A stretch of 64,000 bases of DNA from Pseudomonas poae (GCF_001439785.1 NZ_JYLI01000023.1:35210-99209); one strand, 5' to 3'. Shown: positions 33,102 to 41,204, counted from the first letter of the stretch. A program made the numbers and translations. The notes: generated by a model not told the origin, from the letters alone.

Positions 33102-33907
33102 CAGAAGCCCTCCTTGCCGCGTTGCGATTCCCATTCGAACGGTATGACGATCACCCCGCCCTCCCGCAGCCGATCAATGCAGCGCTCGCCAATGGCAGCC
33201 GGCAGCGACTGCCCGTCCAGGTTGGAAACGATCACCGTAGGGCGCAGTTCTTCGTACCGGCCGTTGATGATTGCGAACAGGGTCGTCAGCTCGAAATCGC
33301 TGGGCTTCTCCTTGCTGACGCCGATCTCGTCCAGGATGAGCAGCGAGGGGCTGATCAGGCTCGACAGGATCTGGCTTTCGCTCTGGTCGATGGAGTGGTC
33401 GTAGGTCGCACGGATGGCCTGCAGCACGGCGCCGATGGTGCGGTACACCGCCGTCGCACTGGACTTGGCCATGATCTCGTTGGCGATCGCAACGGACAGG
33501 TGCGTCTTGCCGGTACCGGGTTTTCCCAGCAACAACAGGCAGCGGCCACTCTCGGCGATCTCCGAGAACTCGGCGGCATACCTGCGACAGGTGTTCAGCG
33601 CCTTGCGTTGTTCTGCAGTGGTGGCGACGTACCCGTCCAGGGTCTTGCTGGCGAAGCGCTTGGGGATCAGCGCAGCGCCAAGCTTGCGCTCCATCGACAT
33701 GCGCAGTTCCATTGCCTTGTTGGCTTGCTGCGCAGCTTCTGCCTTCTCCTGGATGATCCGTCCACACTCAGGGCAGCCGCTTTTCAACTCTCGGCCCAGC
33801 ACAGGGAAAACCTTCTGGTCGTAGTCGCCATGGGTTTCACATTGGGCGGGCTGAGTGCGGGCGCCTGGCGGCAACTCCGGGGTTGGTTGGATGGGTTCAG
33901 ATCGCAT
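33101..33907 (-). CDS. DnaC-type helicase loader
   Basis: A 268-residue AAA+ protein. Residues 23-48 hold a Cys/His zinc site (CETH, GCPECG). Walker A is GKPGTGKT at 128-135. Walker B is LLILDEIGV near 185. A sensor-like SNLDGQS follows. It would load the host DnaB helicase onto the phage origin. It overlaps the initiator gene by 11 bases, like lambda O-P. Confidence 0.9.
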   Translation of the reverse strand: MRSEPIQPTPELPPGARTQPAQCETHGDYDQKVFPVLGRELKSGCPECGRIIQEKAEAAQQANKAMELRMSMERKLGAALIPKRFASKTLDGYVATTAEQRKALNTCRRYAAEFSEIAESGRCLLLLGKPGTGKTHLSVAIANEIMAKSSATAVYRTIGAVLQAIRATYDHSIDQSESQILSSLISPSLLILDEIGVSKEKPSDFELTTLFAIINGRYEELRPTVIVSNLDGQSLPAAIGERCIDRLREGGVIVIPFEWESQRGKEGF

Positions 33908-34694
33908 AGGTGCCATCCTCCCGCTGAGTCAGGCCGGCGGTGTAGTCGCGATCAGAGAAACCGGTGTGGCGAGATTGCGGGAACTGGTGGACGTTGCTGG
34001 TAGGCTTCACCTCGTCTTCCCAGCGCTTGCCATTCAGCCAAGTCGCAGGGTGCGGGATGAATTGCCCGCCGTCCTTGGTCCAGGCCGGGCAGACCACCTG
34101 CTTGGACAGGCCCTCGGCGATCAGGGCGAATAGGTCATCAGTCACCTTGAGCCTCTTCCACGCCTTCTCGGCTGCCGCCTTGCCCTTCTTGTTCGGGTAC
34201 AGCTTCCAGAACTTCGGGAACAGGTCGTCACTCGGCAATGCCGGAGGCGTTGACGGGGTGAGGGAATCAGGGATCAGGGATCCGGAATCAGGAATCAGAG
34301 AATCAGCCGGAGCGCTTCCGACAATGGCAGAAGTAGTTCCGCCAAAATCGGTAGTGATACAACCCTCTGACACAGAAGGGATAACTGACTCCGGTTCATT
34401 ACGATGCGGGTTCTGATGTTTGTCGAAGTTCTCGACCTGGATAAATCGCTTCGTGCCGACCGTGTACCGAGTGATGAAACCTTCCGATGCGAGCCAGAGC
34501 AAAAGCCCTTCGGTATCGATGCAGTCGCGATAGGGGAACAACTCACCCTTGATGCGCAGAGGTCGATCCTCAAGACGACCCGCCTTGTCAGCGAGCAACC
34601 AGAGACCTTCAAACAGCAGGGTCAGCATTGGATCGGCCACGCCCAAGACTTCATTTTTGAACAGGGCTGGCTTTATGTTGCGTGCGCGGGCCAT
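33897..34694 (-). CDS. O-like replication initiator
   Basis: A 265-residue protein. The N-terminal half (ARARNIKPALFKNE..., about 1-95) is a winged-helix domain found in phage Rep proteins. The middle is a Ser/Asp/Pro linker with SLIPDS repeated. The C-terminal part (FPKFWKLYPNKKGKAAAEKAW) is a DnaT/DnaD-like module. It precedes the helicase loader. The linker DNA carries iterons, so the origin likely lies inside the gene, as in lambda O. Confidence 0.82.
   Translation of the reverse strand: MARARNIKPALFKNEVLGVADPMLTLLFEGLWLLADKAGRLEDRPLRIKGELFPYRDCIDTEGLLLWLASEGFITRYTVGTKRFIQVENFDKHQNPHRNEPESVIPSVSEGCITTDFGGTTSAIVGSAPADSLIPDSGSLIPDSLTPSTPPALPSDDLFPKFWKLYPNKKGKAAAEKAWKRLKVTDDLFALIAEGLSKQVVCPAWTKDGGQFIPHPATWLNGKRWEDEVKPTSNVHQFPQSRHTGFSDRDYTAGLTQREDGTYAI
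34263..34306 (-). other. Candidate replication origin: iterons inside the initiator gene
   Basis: Five copies of ATCAG at 34266, 34273, 34287, 34294 and 34302, plus one variant at 34280, are spaced by 7, 7, 7, 7 and 8 bases. They encode the repeated SLIPDS linker. Regular spacing inside an initiator gene is the lambda ori arrangement. Confidence 0.5.
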
Positions 34695-35551
34695 TACTTG
34701 GCTCCTTTGCCGACAAGGCCGGCCAATTCAAGGAAGCGATCCACGTACCAGTGAGGTTGCGTCTCGCGGGGGCATTGAGGGCTGGTGAGGTTCTTGCCAT
34801 AGGCCAGGCCCTTCTCGGTCACGGACCAGAAGTCCACCATTTCCTGCTTGGAGTTTTTGCGCTGGAGGACCTTGATGAAGCCGTGAACCTCCAATGCAAG
34901 GTTGAAGGCGCGGCCTGTGCTGGCGATGGCGTGATCTTTGATCAGGGCGGTGATTGCCTTGGTAGGCATCGAAGAGCCGCCAGCGGCATCTGGTGCCTCG
35001 TCCACGGCATAGCCCGGGAGGAATTTGGCGTCCAGACCGTTGTTGGCGGCGATCTTGGCCAGCATCATCATCTTGCTGGAGTTCGCAGGCTTCAGCAGCC
35101 GGTCGAAGCATTCCAGAATCGCGAGCTCGCCGACGATCTTGGAGTTGTTCGGGCCTTGGGCAGAAAAGGTGCCGGTCTTGCGAATGCTCGGCAGGACCTG
35201 GCCCACGACCCACTCTTCGAACTTCTCGGCGGCCGGCAGCTTGGACTTCATCACCAGCCGGTACAGGTCTCGCTCCGGGATGATGGTCATGAAACCACCA
35301 CCCTGTTTCGGGGTAGTGGTCGCGGCCTTGCAGTGACGGGCTACGGCATTCTCGGGTTTGGAGTAACCGAGGGCATCAGCGACGTCCCGGGCAACAAACC
35401 ACGGATCACCGAGCTTGTCGGTAATGACTCGGATGGCGGCGCCGTCGAAGTCGAACGGAATCACTGCTGAATTGCGCGCCACGTTTTCAGATTGCGAAAA
35501 ACGTGGCGCGAGATTTGTGGGGCTATTGATCGATTCGGTGTGTTCGTGCAT
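34694..35551 (-). CDS. BRO-N antirepressor
   Basis: A 285-residue protein. Residues about 35-130 are a BRO-N domain (WFVARDVADALGYSKPENAV, FMTIIPERDLYRLVMKSKLP, FEEWVVGQVLPSIRKTG). The C-terminal part is KilA/Ant-like and would bind DNA or repressor. Such proteins inactivate prophage repressors. The 5' coding region carries the second 36-bp palindrome at codons about 14-26. Confidence 0.85.
   Translation of the reverse strand: MHEHTESINSPTNLAPRFSQSENVARNSAVIPFDFDGAAIRVITDKLGDPWFVARDVADALGYSKPENAVARHCKAATTTPKQGGGFMTIIPERDLYRLVMKSKLPAAEKFEEWVVGQVLPSIRKTGTFSAQGPNNSKIVGELAILECFDRLLKPANSSKMMMLAKIAANNGLDAKFLPGYAVDEAPDAAGGSSMPTKAITALIKDHAIASTGRAFNLALEVHGFIKVLQRKNSKQEMVDFWSVTEKGLAYGKNLTSPQCPRETQPHWYVDRFLELAGLVGKGAK
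35476..35511. promoter_or_regulatory. 36-bp interrupted palindrome, copy 2
   Basis: Arms CGCGCCACG (35476-35484) and CGTGGCGCG (35503-35511), same length and spacing as at 28446. Here it lies inside the antirepressor coding sequence near its start. The flanking ATTG before the left arm is also shared. Confidence 0.7.
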
Positions 35552-35580
35552 GATTCGCTCCAGTTGTTTACTGCTGTAGA

Positions 35581-35609
35581 AAAAGCCGACCTCGTACGTC
35601 GGCTTTTTT
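35581..35609. terminator. Bidirectional terminator upstream of the antirepressor
   Basis: GCCGAC (35585-35590), a seven-base loop and GTCGGC are flanked by A and T runs. On the minus strand it ends transcripts of the gene at 35621 before the antirepressor. Confidence 0.8.
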
Positions 35610-35620
35610 GTGTCTGTAAT

Positions 35621-36238
35621 TCAGGCGATGGATTTCAGTGCAGGCTTACCGTTGATCAGTGCCTCAGCCTTGCGGCGCAACTCCCCCGCCTTCGCCTCAA
35701 CCTGACGGCACTGCTTGGCAAAAGCTGGCAAGTGCGGCAGGTCCTGCTCGCACATCACTTGGTCGTCAAACACTTCGCTGCCGGTGTCGATCACATCGCC
35801 CAGGGCGCGGATCAGTGCGCCGAAGCTTTTGTTCGCGCATTGGTCGCTGGTCATCTGGCGGGCGCCGGTCAAGCCGTGGCGGCTCGCCAGCTCGTTCAAG
35901 CAGTGATCGCGGTATTCAGGTTCAAGGGCATTGACCCACGACTCTTCAAGCCAGGACGGCATTTCCTGATCGCCGGACAGCCAGCGCTGAACACGCTTGA
36001 GCCAACGACCCGTGGCCTTAATGAACTCGCCCACATCGTTCAGGCGTGCCAGCTCTACGAAGTCCGGGACTTTCGCGTCGTTGATCTTCGCGGCAGGCAC
36101 GGTCAGGTAGATCTCGCGGCTCAGCGCTTGGGCGAAGTCGTCCTGGCTCAAGCTGGTGCGGGCGATCTGGTTTTGGGCATGGGCGACCAGCACCTGATCA
36201 CGGGTTTCTACGGTGTGTCTGGAACTGGACGTTTGCAT
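35621..36238 (-). CDS. Putative phage regulator in the CII/YdaT position
   Basis: A 205-residue protein lying between a Cro-like gene and the antirepressor. The middle (TGRWLKRVQRWLSGDQEMPSW) and C-terminus resemble a group of Pseudomonas phage regulatory proteins. No obvious helix-turn-helix is seen. The CII-like role is inferred from position. Confidence 0.6.
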   Translation of the reverse strand: MQTSSSRHTVETRDQVLVAHAQNQIARTSLSQDDFAQALSREIYLTVPAAKINDAKVPDFVELARLNDVGEFIKATGRWLKRVQRWLSGDQEMPSWLEESWVNALEPEYRDHCLNELASRHGLTGARQMTSDQCANKSFGALIRALGDVIDTGSEVFDDQVMCEQDLPHLPAFAKQCRQVEAKAGELRRKAEALINGKPALKSIA

Positions 36239-36292
36239 GGGGACAGCTCTCTTCTAATCTGGCTTCAATGGAACGGCGGACAGGGATGTCGC

Positions 36293-36514
36293 TTACGCTG
36301 CCTGCGGCCTTTTCACCCTTGGCGGGTAAAGGTCTGGGCGCAGCTCAGAGCGATGAACCCCGGTTAATTTCTCGATCTCCAGCACTCGCTCAGCAGGAAC
36401 GCGCCCGGTGGCGCACATCTTCTGCACTGCTTGTGGCGTGACCTTCAGTGACCGGGCTAAGGCGGATTGGCCGCCGGCAGCTTTCGCGGCCTTCTGGATT
36501 GCTGTCTGCGTCAT
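36293..36514 (-). CDS. Cro/YdaS-like transcription regulator
   Basis: A 73-residue protein with a helix-turn-helix in QSALARSLKVTPQAVQKMCATG (about 16-37), typical of Cro/YdaS. It diverges from cI. ATG 36514 has GAGGTG upstream. It would repress cI and direct the lytic path. Confidence 0.85.
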   Translation of the reverse strand: MTQTAIQKAAKAAGGQSALARSLKVTPQAVQKMCATGRVPAERVLEIEKLTGVHRSELRPDLYPPRVKRPQAA

Positions 36515-36532
36515 ACGCACCTCAAAGTTACA

Positions 36533-36600
36533 GCTACAACCTAAGGTTAACCCATGGACGTATTTATCTACAACTCAAATTCGCAATTACATCTACAACC
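36533..36600. promoter_or_regulatory. CI/Cro operator region
   Basis: Three copies of CTACAAC in the same direction start at 36534, 36568 and 36593, in the gap between cro and cI. The last runs into an inverted GTTGT. The motif returns at 40231-40273. Confidence 0.65.
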
Positions 36601-36620
36601 GTTGTTTGTATGATTCGGCG

Positions 36621-37343
36621 ATGAAAAATATCGGTGAGCGCATCGCGCAAAAAAGAGAGGCGGCAGGCCTTAGCCAGTCGGAGTTGGCCCGTCGTTTGGG
36701 GCTGAGCCCTCAGGCTGTCCAGAAGTGGGAGGCTGGCGTCTCTACGCCGCGCAACAGCAAGCTGGGCGACCTGGCTGAGGCGCTTGGGACTTCGATGGGC
36801 TATCTGATAGATGGTGGTCCCGGTGAAGCAGGCAGAAACGCACCCGACTCGAATGCCAGCTCCATGAAGCCCATTGATGGTTGGGACGAGAAAACCCCGC
36901 TCGACGATGACGAGGTTGAGGTTCCGTTTCTGCGAGAAGTCGAACTGGCTGCAGGATCGGGCCGGTTCGTGATCCAGGAGGACGAAGGGGAAAGCCTTCG
37001 CTTCCGCAAGAAGAACCTTCGCGAAAACGGCGTTCAGTTCAGCAACGCCAAGTGCGTGACGGTCCGTGGCAACAGCATGACCCCAGTGCTGCGCGATGGC
37101 GCAACGGTGGGCATCGACTTGGGCAAAACGAGCCTGGGCGACATCATTGATGGAGACCTATATGCCATCAACCACAACGGCCAGATGCGTGTTAAGCAGG
37201 TTTTCCGGCTCCCGTCAGGAATTAGGTTGCGGAGCTTCAACCGCGACGATCACCCGGATGAGGACTATAGCTTCCAGCAGATGCAGGATGAGCAGATCGG
37301 CATCCTGGGGCACGTTTTCTGGTGGGGTATGTACGCCCGCTAA
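36621..37343 (+). CDS. CI-type LexA-like repressor
   Basis: A 240-residue repressor. Residues 6-40 are a helix-turn-helix (LSQSELARRLGLSPQAVQ). The S24 peptidase part has the cleavage pair A111-G112, catalytic S152 in GNSMTP and K192 in MRVKQVF, so SOS-induced self-cleavage is expected. The start at 36621 has no strong ribosome site, as in leaderless or weakly translated repressors. The frame is open upstream but would cover the operators. Confidence 0.92.
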   Translation: MKNIGERIAQKREAAGLSQSELARRLGLSPQAVQKWEAGVSTPRNSKLGDLAEALGTSMGYLIDGGPGEAGRNAPDSNASSMKPIDGWDEKTPLDDDEVEVPFLREVELAAGSGRFVIQEDEGESLRFRKKNLRENGVQFSNAKCVTVRGNSMTPVLRDGATVGIDLGKTSLGDIIDGDLYAINHNGQMRVKQVFRLPSGIRLRSFNRDDHPDEDYSFQQMQDEQIGILGHVFWWGMYAR

Positions 37344-37359
37344 CCAAAAGGAGTCGGCT

Positions 37360-37596
37360 ATGTCCCTGACCAAGCCAAACCAAGACCTCAAGCGCGACCT
37401 GCAAGGCGTCGCCTCCGACCTAAAATGGTCAGCCGTAGAGCTGATGAGGATTGCGGAGCGGCTGAGCTTGGCAGGGAATGAGGCAGACGCCCAGGCCGTG
37501 CTGAAGATGTGCACCGTGTTTCATGCGGACGAGGATCGGCTGGCGGGTTATGCGGATGAGGTGAAAGCTGGTCGGATAAAACGAGAAGCGGAATAA
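37360..37596 (+). CDS. Small lysogeny-region protein, unknown
   Basis: A 78-residue helical protein (MSLTKPNQDLKRDL...) with AAAAGGAG before the start, 17 bases after cI, so it is likely co-transcribed with the repressor. The pattern WSAVELMRIAERLSLAGN recalls small regulators, no firm family. Confidence 0.65.
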   Translation: MSLTKPNQDLKRDLQGVASDLKWSAVELMRIAERLSLAGNEADAQAVLKMCTVFHADEDRLAGYADEVKAGRIKREAE

Positions 37597-37601
37597 CGCC
37601 T

Positions 37602-37820
37602 ATGATTGCTTGGCGAGAGCAGAGCTTTTGGAGCAAGATTTGGGTCTGGGCTTGGTTAGCATTCATGGTCGTCTTTACCAGCTGCACCGGCGCGTTCTGG
37701 CTGGGTGATGGTTCATCTAATCGCAAGCGAGTCTTCAGCCCTGGCTTCGTTGTGCTCTGCGCCATCGTGGCTGTGGTTGAGCTGATTGCGCTGAACCACT
37801 TCTACGGCGCGGGCGGATGA
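37602..37820 (+). CDS. Two-span membrane protein in the lysogeny operon
   Basis: A 72-residue protein with membrane segments at about 13-33 and 49-66. It follows the previous gene by five bases. Being expressed with cI, an exclusion or membrane-modifying role is possible but unsupported. No gene is seen in 37821-37988. Confidence 0.55.
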   Translation: MIAWREQSFWSKIWVWAWLAFMVVFTSCTGAFWLGDGSSNRKRVFSPGFVVLCAIVAVVELIALNHFYGAGG

Positions 37821-37988
37821 GGTGAAGACGCGGAAGATAAATCGAAGCAAGCCCTCGTAGGCGCGTGGCTTGGAGTGGCGGGAAGCTATAGCTGTATTGC
37901 ACTAGACATTCGCTTGATACAAGCACAACTCTGGACAAAGCCATGATGGGCAACTCCGGCCAATGGAAAACAATGAGAAGGGATCGTC

Positions 37989-38930
37989 ATGTCTGATTTT
38001 GTGCTTCTAGTCGAGCATTCTGTAAAATATACGAACAAGCAGCCGCTAGCGGTAAAGGATGTAATAGACTCACTTTCTGCCCTAGAAAAGGTATCGGTTT
38101 ACTTTCTTCCTGAGGCGCTTTCAGAGCTAACCGGTGCGGGTGTGATGTCAGCAGAATTGCTGATTGAGGGTTTCCAGCACGGATCGTTTATTGAGGACAC
38201 GCTTATCAAGCTGGTCTTCAAGAACAAGGAAGAGATGGACAAGTTCTTGGACAGGGTTCGTGAGGGCGGAAAGAATGTGTACAGAAATTTACCCGGCAAC
38301 GGAAGCCCGGTCTTGAAAGGCGCGGTAGCCGTGACATGTGTAGTTGGCGCACTAGTCGCTGCTGGTGCTGGCTGGGCTATCATCAACAAAGCGCCTCCAT
38401 CCCCCTCCCCTGTATCCCTAAATATCACCGACAGCACTTTCGTCGTTATAGGCGCGGAATCGTATTCCATGTCGCCTGAAAAATTCGCGGAAGTCATCGA
38501 GAAAGTCGGTTCCACCGACAAGAAGAAGCTCGCTCAGGCGGCGGTGAAAATTATTGCGCCCGCCAAAAAAGAGGAAGGCGCTACGGTCGTGATGGGTCAG
38601 GAAGACAGCCTTTCTATCCCGGTCGAAACTGTTGAACAAACACCAGACGCCATTGATTTTGAGCCATTTGAGATCGATGAGCCTCACCCCGACGCAGACG
38701 TAGAAATTCGGGCGACTGACCTGGACTCTTCGAGCAAGGGTTGGGCCGCCATAATTCGCGGCCTTGTGGATCGAAGAGTTAAGCTGGTTTTGGAAGACGG
38801 GGTTGACCCTCAGAGCCTGGCTGGAAAATTTAAAGTCCGCGCTGACGTTATAGTAAAATTCCGCATGTCTGCTAAAACAAAAAAGATGGAGCCAGTATCT
38901 ATTACGATTCAAAGAATGATCGAAGACTAG
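37989..38930 (+). CDS. Membrane-anchored accessory protein, unknown
   Basis: A 313-residue protein of lower GC than the phage core. Residues 1-100 form a soluble alpha/beta domain, a single membrane span follows at about 108-128, and then a charged region and a C-terminal beta domain (VDRRVKLVLEDGVDPQSLAGKF) to 313. No known motif. The lysogeny location and composition suggest a moron, perhaps defence or exclusion. Confidence 0.6.
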   Translation: MSDFVLLVEHSVKYTNKQPLAVKDVIDSLSALEKVSVYFLPEALSELTGAGVMSAELLIEGFQHGSFIEDTLIKLVFKNKEEMDKFLDRVREGGKNVYRNLPGNGSPVLKGAVAVTCVVGALVAAGAGWAIINKAPPSPSPVSLNITDSTFVVIGAESYSMSPEKFAEVIEKVGSTDKKKLAQAAVKIIAPAKKEEGATVVMGQEDSLSIPVETVEQTPDAIDFEPFEIDEPHPDADVEIRATDLDSSSKGWAAIIRGLVDRRVKLVLEDGVDPQSLAGKFKVRADVIVKFRMSAKTKKMEPVSITIQRMIED

Positions 38931-39031
38931 AATTTTGTTGAATCACCCAAAAGCCCGGCCCTGCGCCAGGCTTCTTGTATCTGGCATCTGAACTGATAAA
39001 ATCTTCGCCCCTCTCGAACGGACTCGTTTTC

Positions 39032-39376
39032 ATGCACCTATCCTCGATGCCACTGGCCTTCTGCGCCCTCTTCACCTGCATTTCCTTCACCGCCCAAGCC
39101 GAAACCCAAAAAGAGAGAGACCTCCACTGCGCGGCCTACTACGAAGTGCTTTCAGTAGCTGGTGACCAGCCAGACATAAGCCGCAGTCAGTCCTCAAGAG
39201 CCTCCTATGTACTATTGGTGCATGCTGGCTATACCCCGGAGGCTCAGGAAGAAGTTGCGCAAAAAATGGTGGAATTGCACAAAGAGACACCAGGGCGGAT
39301 GACGCCAGCTAGCACTGCCAAGCTGCGTGAAAAATACGACGCCGAATGCAAAGTCCTTCTGAAGGCCGCCATGTGA
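39032..39376 (+). CDS. Small secreted protein, unknown
   Basis: A 114-residue protein with a signal peptide (about residues 5-22, ending TAQA) and a mature part with three Cys. The start at 39032 gives a standard signal; a longer frame from 38975 does not. Upstream ribosome site poor. Periplasmic location is expected. Between it and the next gene lies a GC-rich hairpin (39442-39456). Confidence 0.55.
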   Translation: MHLSSMPLAFCALFTCISFTAQAETQKERDLHCAAYYEVLSVAGDQPDISRSQSSRASYVLLVHAGYTPEAQEEVAQKMVELHKETPGRMTPASTAKLREKYDAECKVLLKAAM

Positions 39377-39547
39377 AGATCCTGGTGCTTGTGAGAGCTG
39401 TTACCTTGGCGGTAGCAGCATAAGCAGCCATCATCGAGCCCGGCCCAGCGCGGGCCTTCCTGTATCTGCCCTTCCCTACCTGCCAATGGTGGCTGTACGC
39501 CACGAATGGTAAAGTGCGCGATCAATTCAATGGATCAGGTTTACGAT

Positions 39548-40129
39548 ATGGATAGTGGGAGCCCTTGGGCTGGCTTTGTTCTTCTTGTGGCTGCCTTTGT
39601 CATCTATTTCCTGCCTACGTTCGTTGCTTCGAATCGCAAGCACGTCAACTTCACCTCGATCTTTCTGGTGAACCTGCTCTTGGGGTGGACATTCCTGGGC
39701 TGGGTTGCAGCCTTGGTGTGGGCATCCTCAGCAAACACGGAGAAACCTGCAGAAAAATGTGCGCCAGGCCTTACCGTATCCGGTGATCGCTCCTGCCCTT
39801 ACTGTGCCGAGACGATCAAATGTGCGGCGATCAAATGCAAGCACTGCGGCACCGATGTCGAGCCAGTAGCCGCCCCGCGCCTTAAAAATGGATGGGTCGC
39901 ATCAACTGCCTGTCGTGACGAAGAAGAGCAGCTGCGGACAATAGAAGCCATTCACGGCGCCGGGCTTCCGGCTGTTTCGATGATCGGCCTGGCCGTAGGT
40001 GCCGGCCCATTCGAAACGAAAGAAGAAGCCAAGCAAGCCCTGGCCACGATGCGCGACGGGCCCAGGCTATTCAGCGAGATCGTTTATAGGGACGCGGTGA
40101 GCGGCAAGTATCCCCCCATTACCGACTGA
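39548..40129 (+). CDS. Superinfection immunity protein with zinc ribbon and C-terminal domain
   Basis: A 193-residue protein. Residues 8-60 match the Imm superinfection-immunity family: two membrane spans with FLPTFVASNRKH between and LVNLLLGWTFLGWVAALVWA in the second. In T4, Imm blocks DNA entry of a second phage. Residues 83-100 add a zinc ribbon (CPYC, CKHC). The last 90 residues look like a SPOR-type small domain. Start uncertain: 39506 and 39530 are alternatives; 39548 has AGG eight bases upstream. Confidence 0.82.
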   Translation: MDSGSPWAGFVLLVAAFVIYFLPTFVASNRKHVNFTSIFLVNLLLGWTFLGWVAALVWASSANTEKPAEKCAPGLTVSGDRSCPYCAETIKCAAIKCKHCGTDVEPVAAPRLKNGWVASTACRDEEEQLRTIEAIHGAGLPAVSMIGLAVGAGPFETKEEAKQALATMRDGPRLFSEIVYRDAVSGKYPPITD

Positions 40130-40146
40130 CAGCCGAGAGTCACCAG

Positions 40147-40169
40147 AGCCCGCCCAGTGCGGGCTTTTT
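40147..40169 (+). terminator. Rho-independent terminator after the immunity gene
   Basis: AGCCCGC, a five-base loop and GCGGGCT followed by TTTTT. It isolates the immunity gene from the early promoter downstream. Confidence 0.85.
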
Positions 40170-40195
40170 CATGCCTGCGATTCGGACCTACAACC

Positions 40196-40516
40196 ATGAC
40201 AAACCCCATCGACAACTTTAAATCGAAAAATCTACAACCAAAAAGCTTGCAAGCTGTAACTTATGGTTGTAGATTTAACCCATCGCAGCGACACACAGCC
40301 ACTGCGAAGGGCCTCCGCCCGCCGCTCTTTGGTTTCACCCCTTGCCGGATCACCACCGGCCCAGATTCAAAGGCAGCGATGAACCGGCCTAAACGGTTCA
40401 GAGGGTTGGCAACTGACCCGGGCGTGCAGCGTAAAGCGCCAAGAACAGTTATCCAGCGGGAGAACAAGCCGAAAGGCCCGCGGCTGGAAGAACAATCGAA
40501 TCAGGTCGGCGACTGA
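40196..40516 (+). CDS. Doubtful basic protein over the early leader
   Basis: A 106-residue frame that runs through the predicted promoter and its leader (MTNPIDNFKSKN...). Very basic, without structure I recognise, and no ribosome site. The region 40276-40598 may instead be an untranslated leader; it contains the hairpin AACCG-loop-CGGTT near 40383. I keep it only as a possibility. Confidence 0.25.
   Translation: MTNPIDNFKSKNLQPKSLQAVTYGCRFNPSQRHTATAKGLRPPLFGFTPCRITTGPDSKAAMNRPKRFRGLATDPGVQRKAPRTVIQRENKPKGPRLEEQSNQVGD
40231..40275 (+). promoter_or_regulatory. Predicted early promoter with inverted CI-type half-sites
   Basis: TTGCAA (40247-40252), 17 bases, TAGATT (40270-40275) form a sigma70-type promoter. 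TCTACAACC (40231-40239) and its inverse GGTTGTAGA (40265-40273) flank and overlap it. The same motif occurs three times in the cI-cro gap. It would fire the plus-strand early genes when CI is lost. Confidence 0.6.
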
Positions 40517-40598
40517 CGCCAGTAGCGGGAAGCCGACCAGCAGAAGATTTCACGTCAGCGCCTGAATCGGGCGCTTTCGGAAGCCAACTGAAAAGCTG

Positions 40599-41204
40599 CT
40601 ATCGACGCTTACCCATGCCCGGCGCTCCCCCGCTAACAATCTGAACCCATCCTTTAGGCATGGATCGATGCGGAGCGGAACTTAGATGAGTTTCGTCTAT
40701 GTCTTTGGTGCACACGGGGCAGAGAGTAGGCGGTTTTTGCCATTCGATATGAATTGAAAACTTGCTTTGACATCGCCAACAGACCTTTCTGACCCATTTC
40801 GATTCGGGCTCCTTGATAGAAGGCTTCGTTCGCTTTGGTGGTGAAACAGACTTTTCTTTTTTAGCTGTCTTGCTGGCTTTTTTTGCCTCTTTGATCGCCG
40901 ATTGAGCGGCCTTGCGACTCTGCTTAGTGCCCTTTTGCTTTGCGACTTCTCGAAGCTCGATAATTTTGTTGAGTCGCGCAAATTCCAATCGAAGTTCTCT
41001 GGTTAGGTCATCAAGATCATAGTCAGCCTTATATGCCAGAGACCGGACTACATCTTCTTCGATCTCCTTACGCTTGCTGGCAGCGCGATCAGAAAAATAT
41101 TGCTCAGACTCTTTGCTGAATGCATCCCGAGACATGTGCGGCGCAGTCTCGCCCTCGCCGGATTTTCTTATGAGCTTCAATCGCTCGATCTTATCGCCAT
41201 CCAT
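40599..41204 (-). CDS. Lysine-rich protein with zinc ribbon, unknown
   Basis: A 201-residue protein on the strand opposite to its neighbours. Residues about 25-90 are helical, 95-140 very Lys/Ser-rich, and 143-170 hold CWRCQSKF and LCPVC, a four-Cys zinc ribbon. Nucleic-acid binding is likely. The independent orientation and lower GC mark it as an accessory gene. Confidence 0.6.
   Translation of the reverse strand: MDGDKIERLKLIRKSGEGETAPHMSRDAFSKESEQYFSDRAASKRKEIEEDVVRSLAYKADYDLDDLTRELRLEFARLNKIIELREVAKQKGTKQSRKAAQSAIKEAKKASKTAKKEKSVSPPKRTKPSIKEPESKWVRKVCWRCQSKFSIHIEWQKPPTLCPVCTKDIDETHLSSAPHRSMPKGWVQIVSGGAPGMGKRR

Noticed and set aside
34251..34310. The repeats as a sequencing or assembly artefact
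   Set aside because: They keep the frame, encode a sensible linker and vary slightly, so they look natural.
36533..36600. A CRISPR-like repeat cluster in the cI-cro gap
   Set aside because: Only three short repeats with unequal spacing, between divergent regulators; operators explain them. No cas genes or arrays are present in the window.
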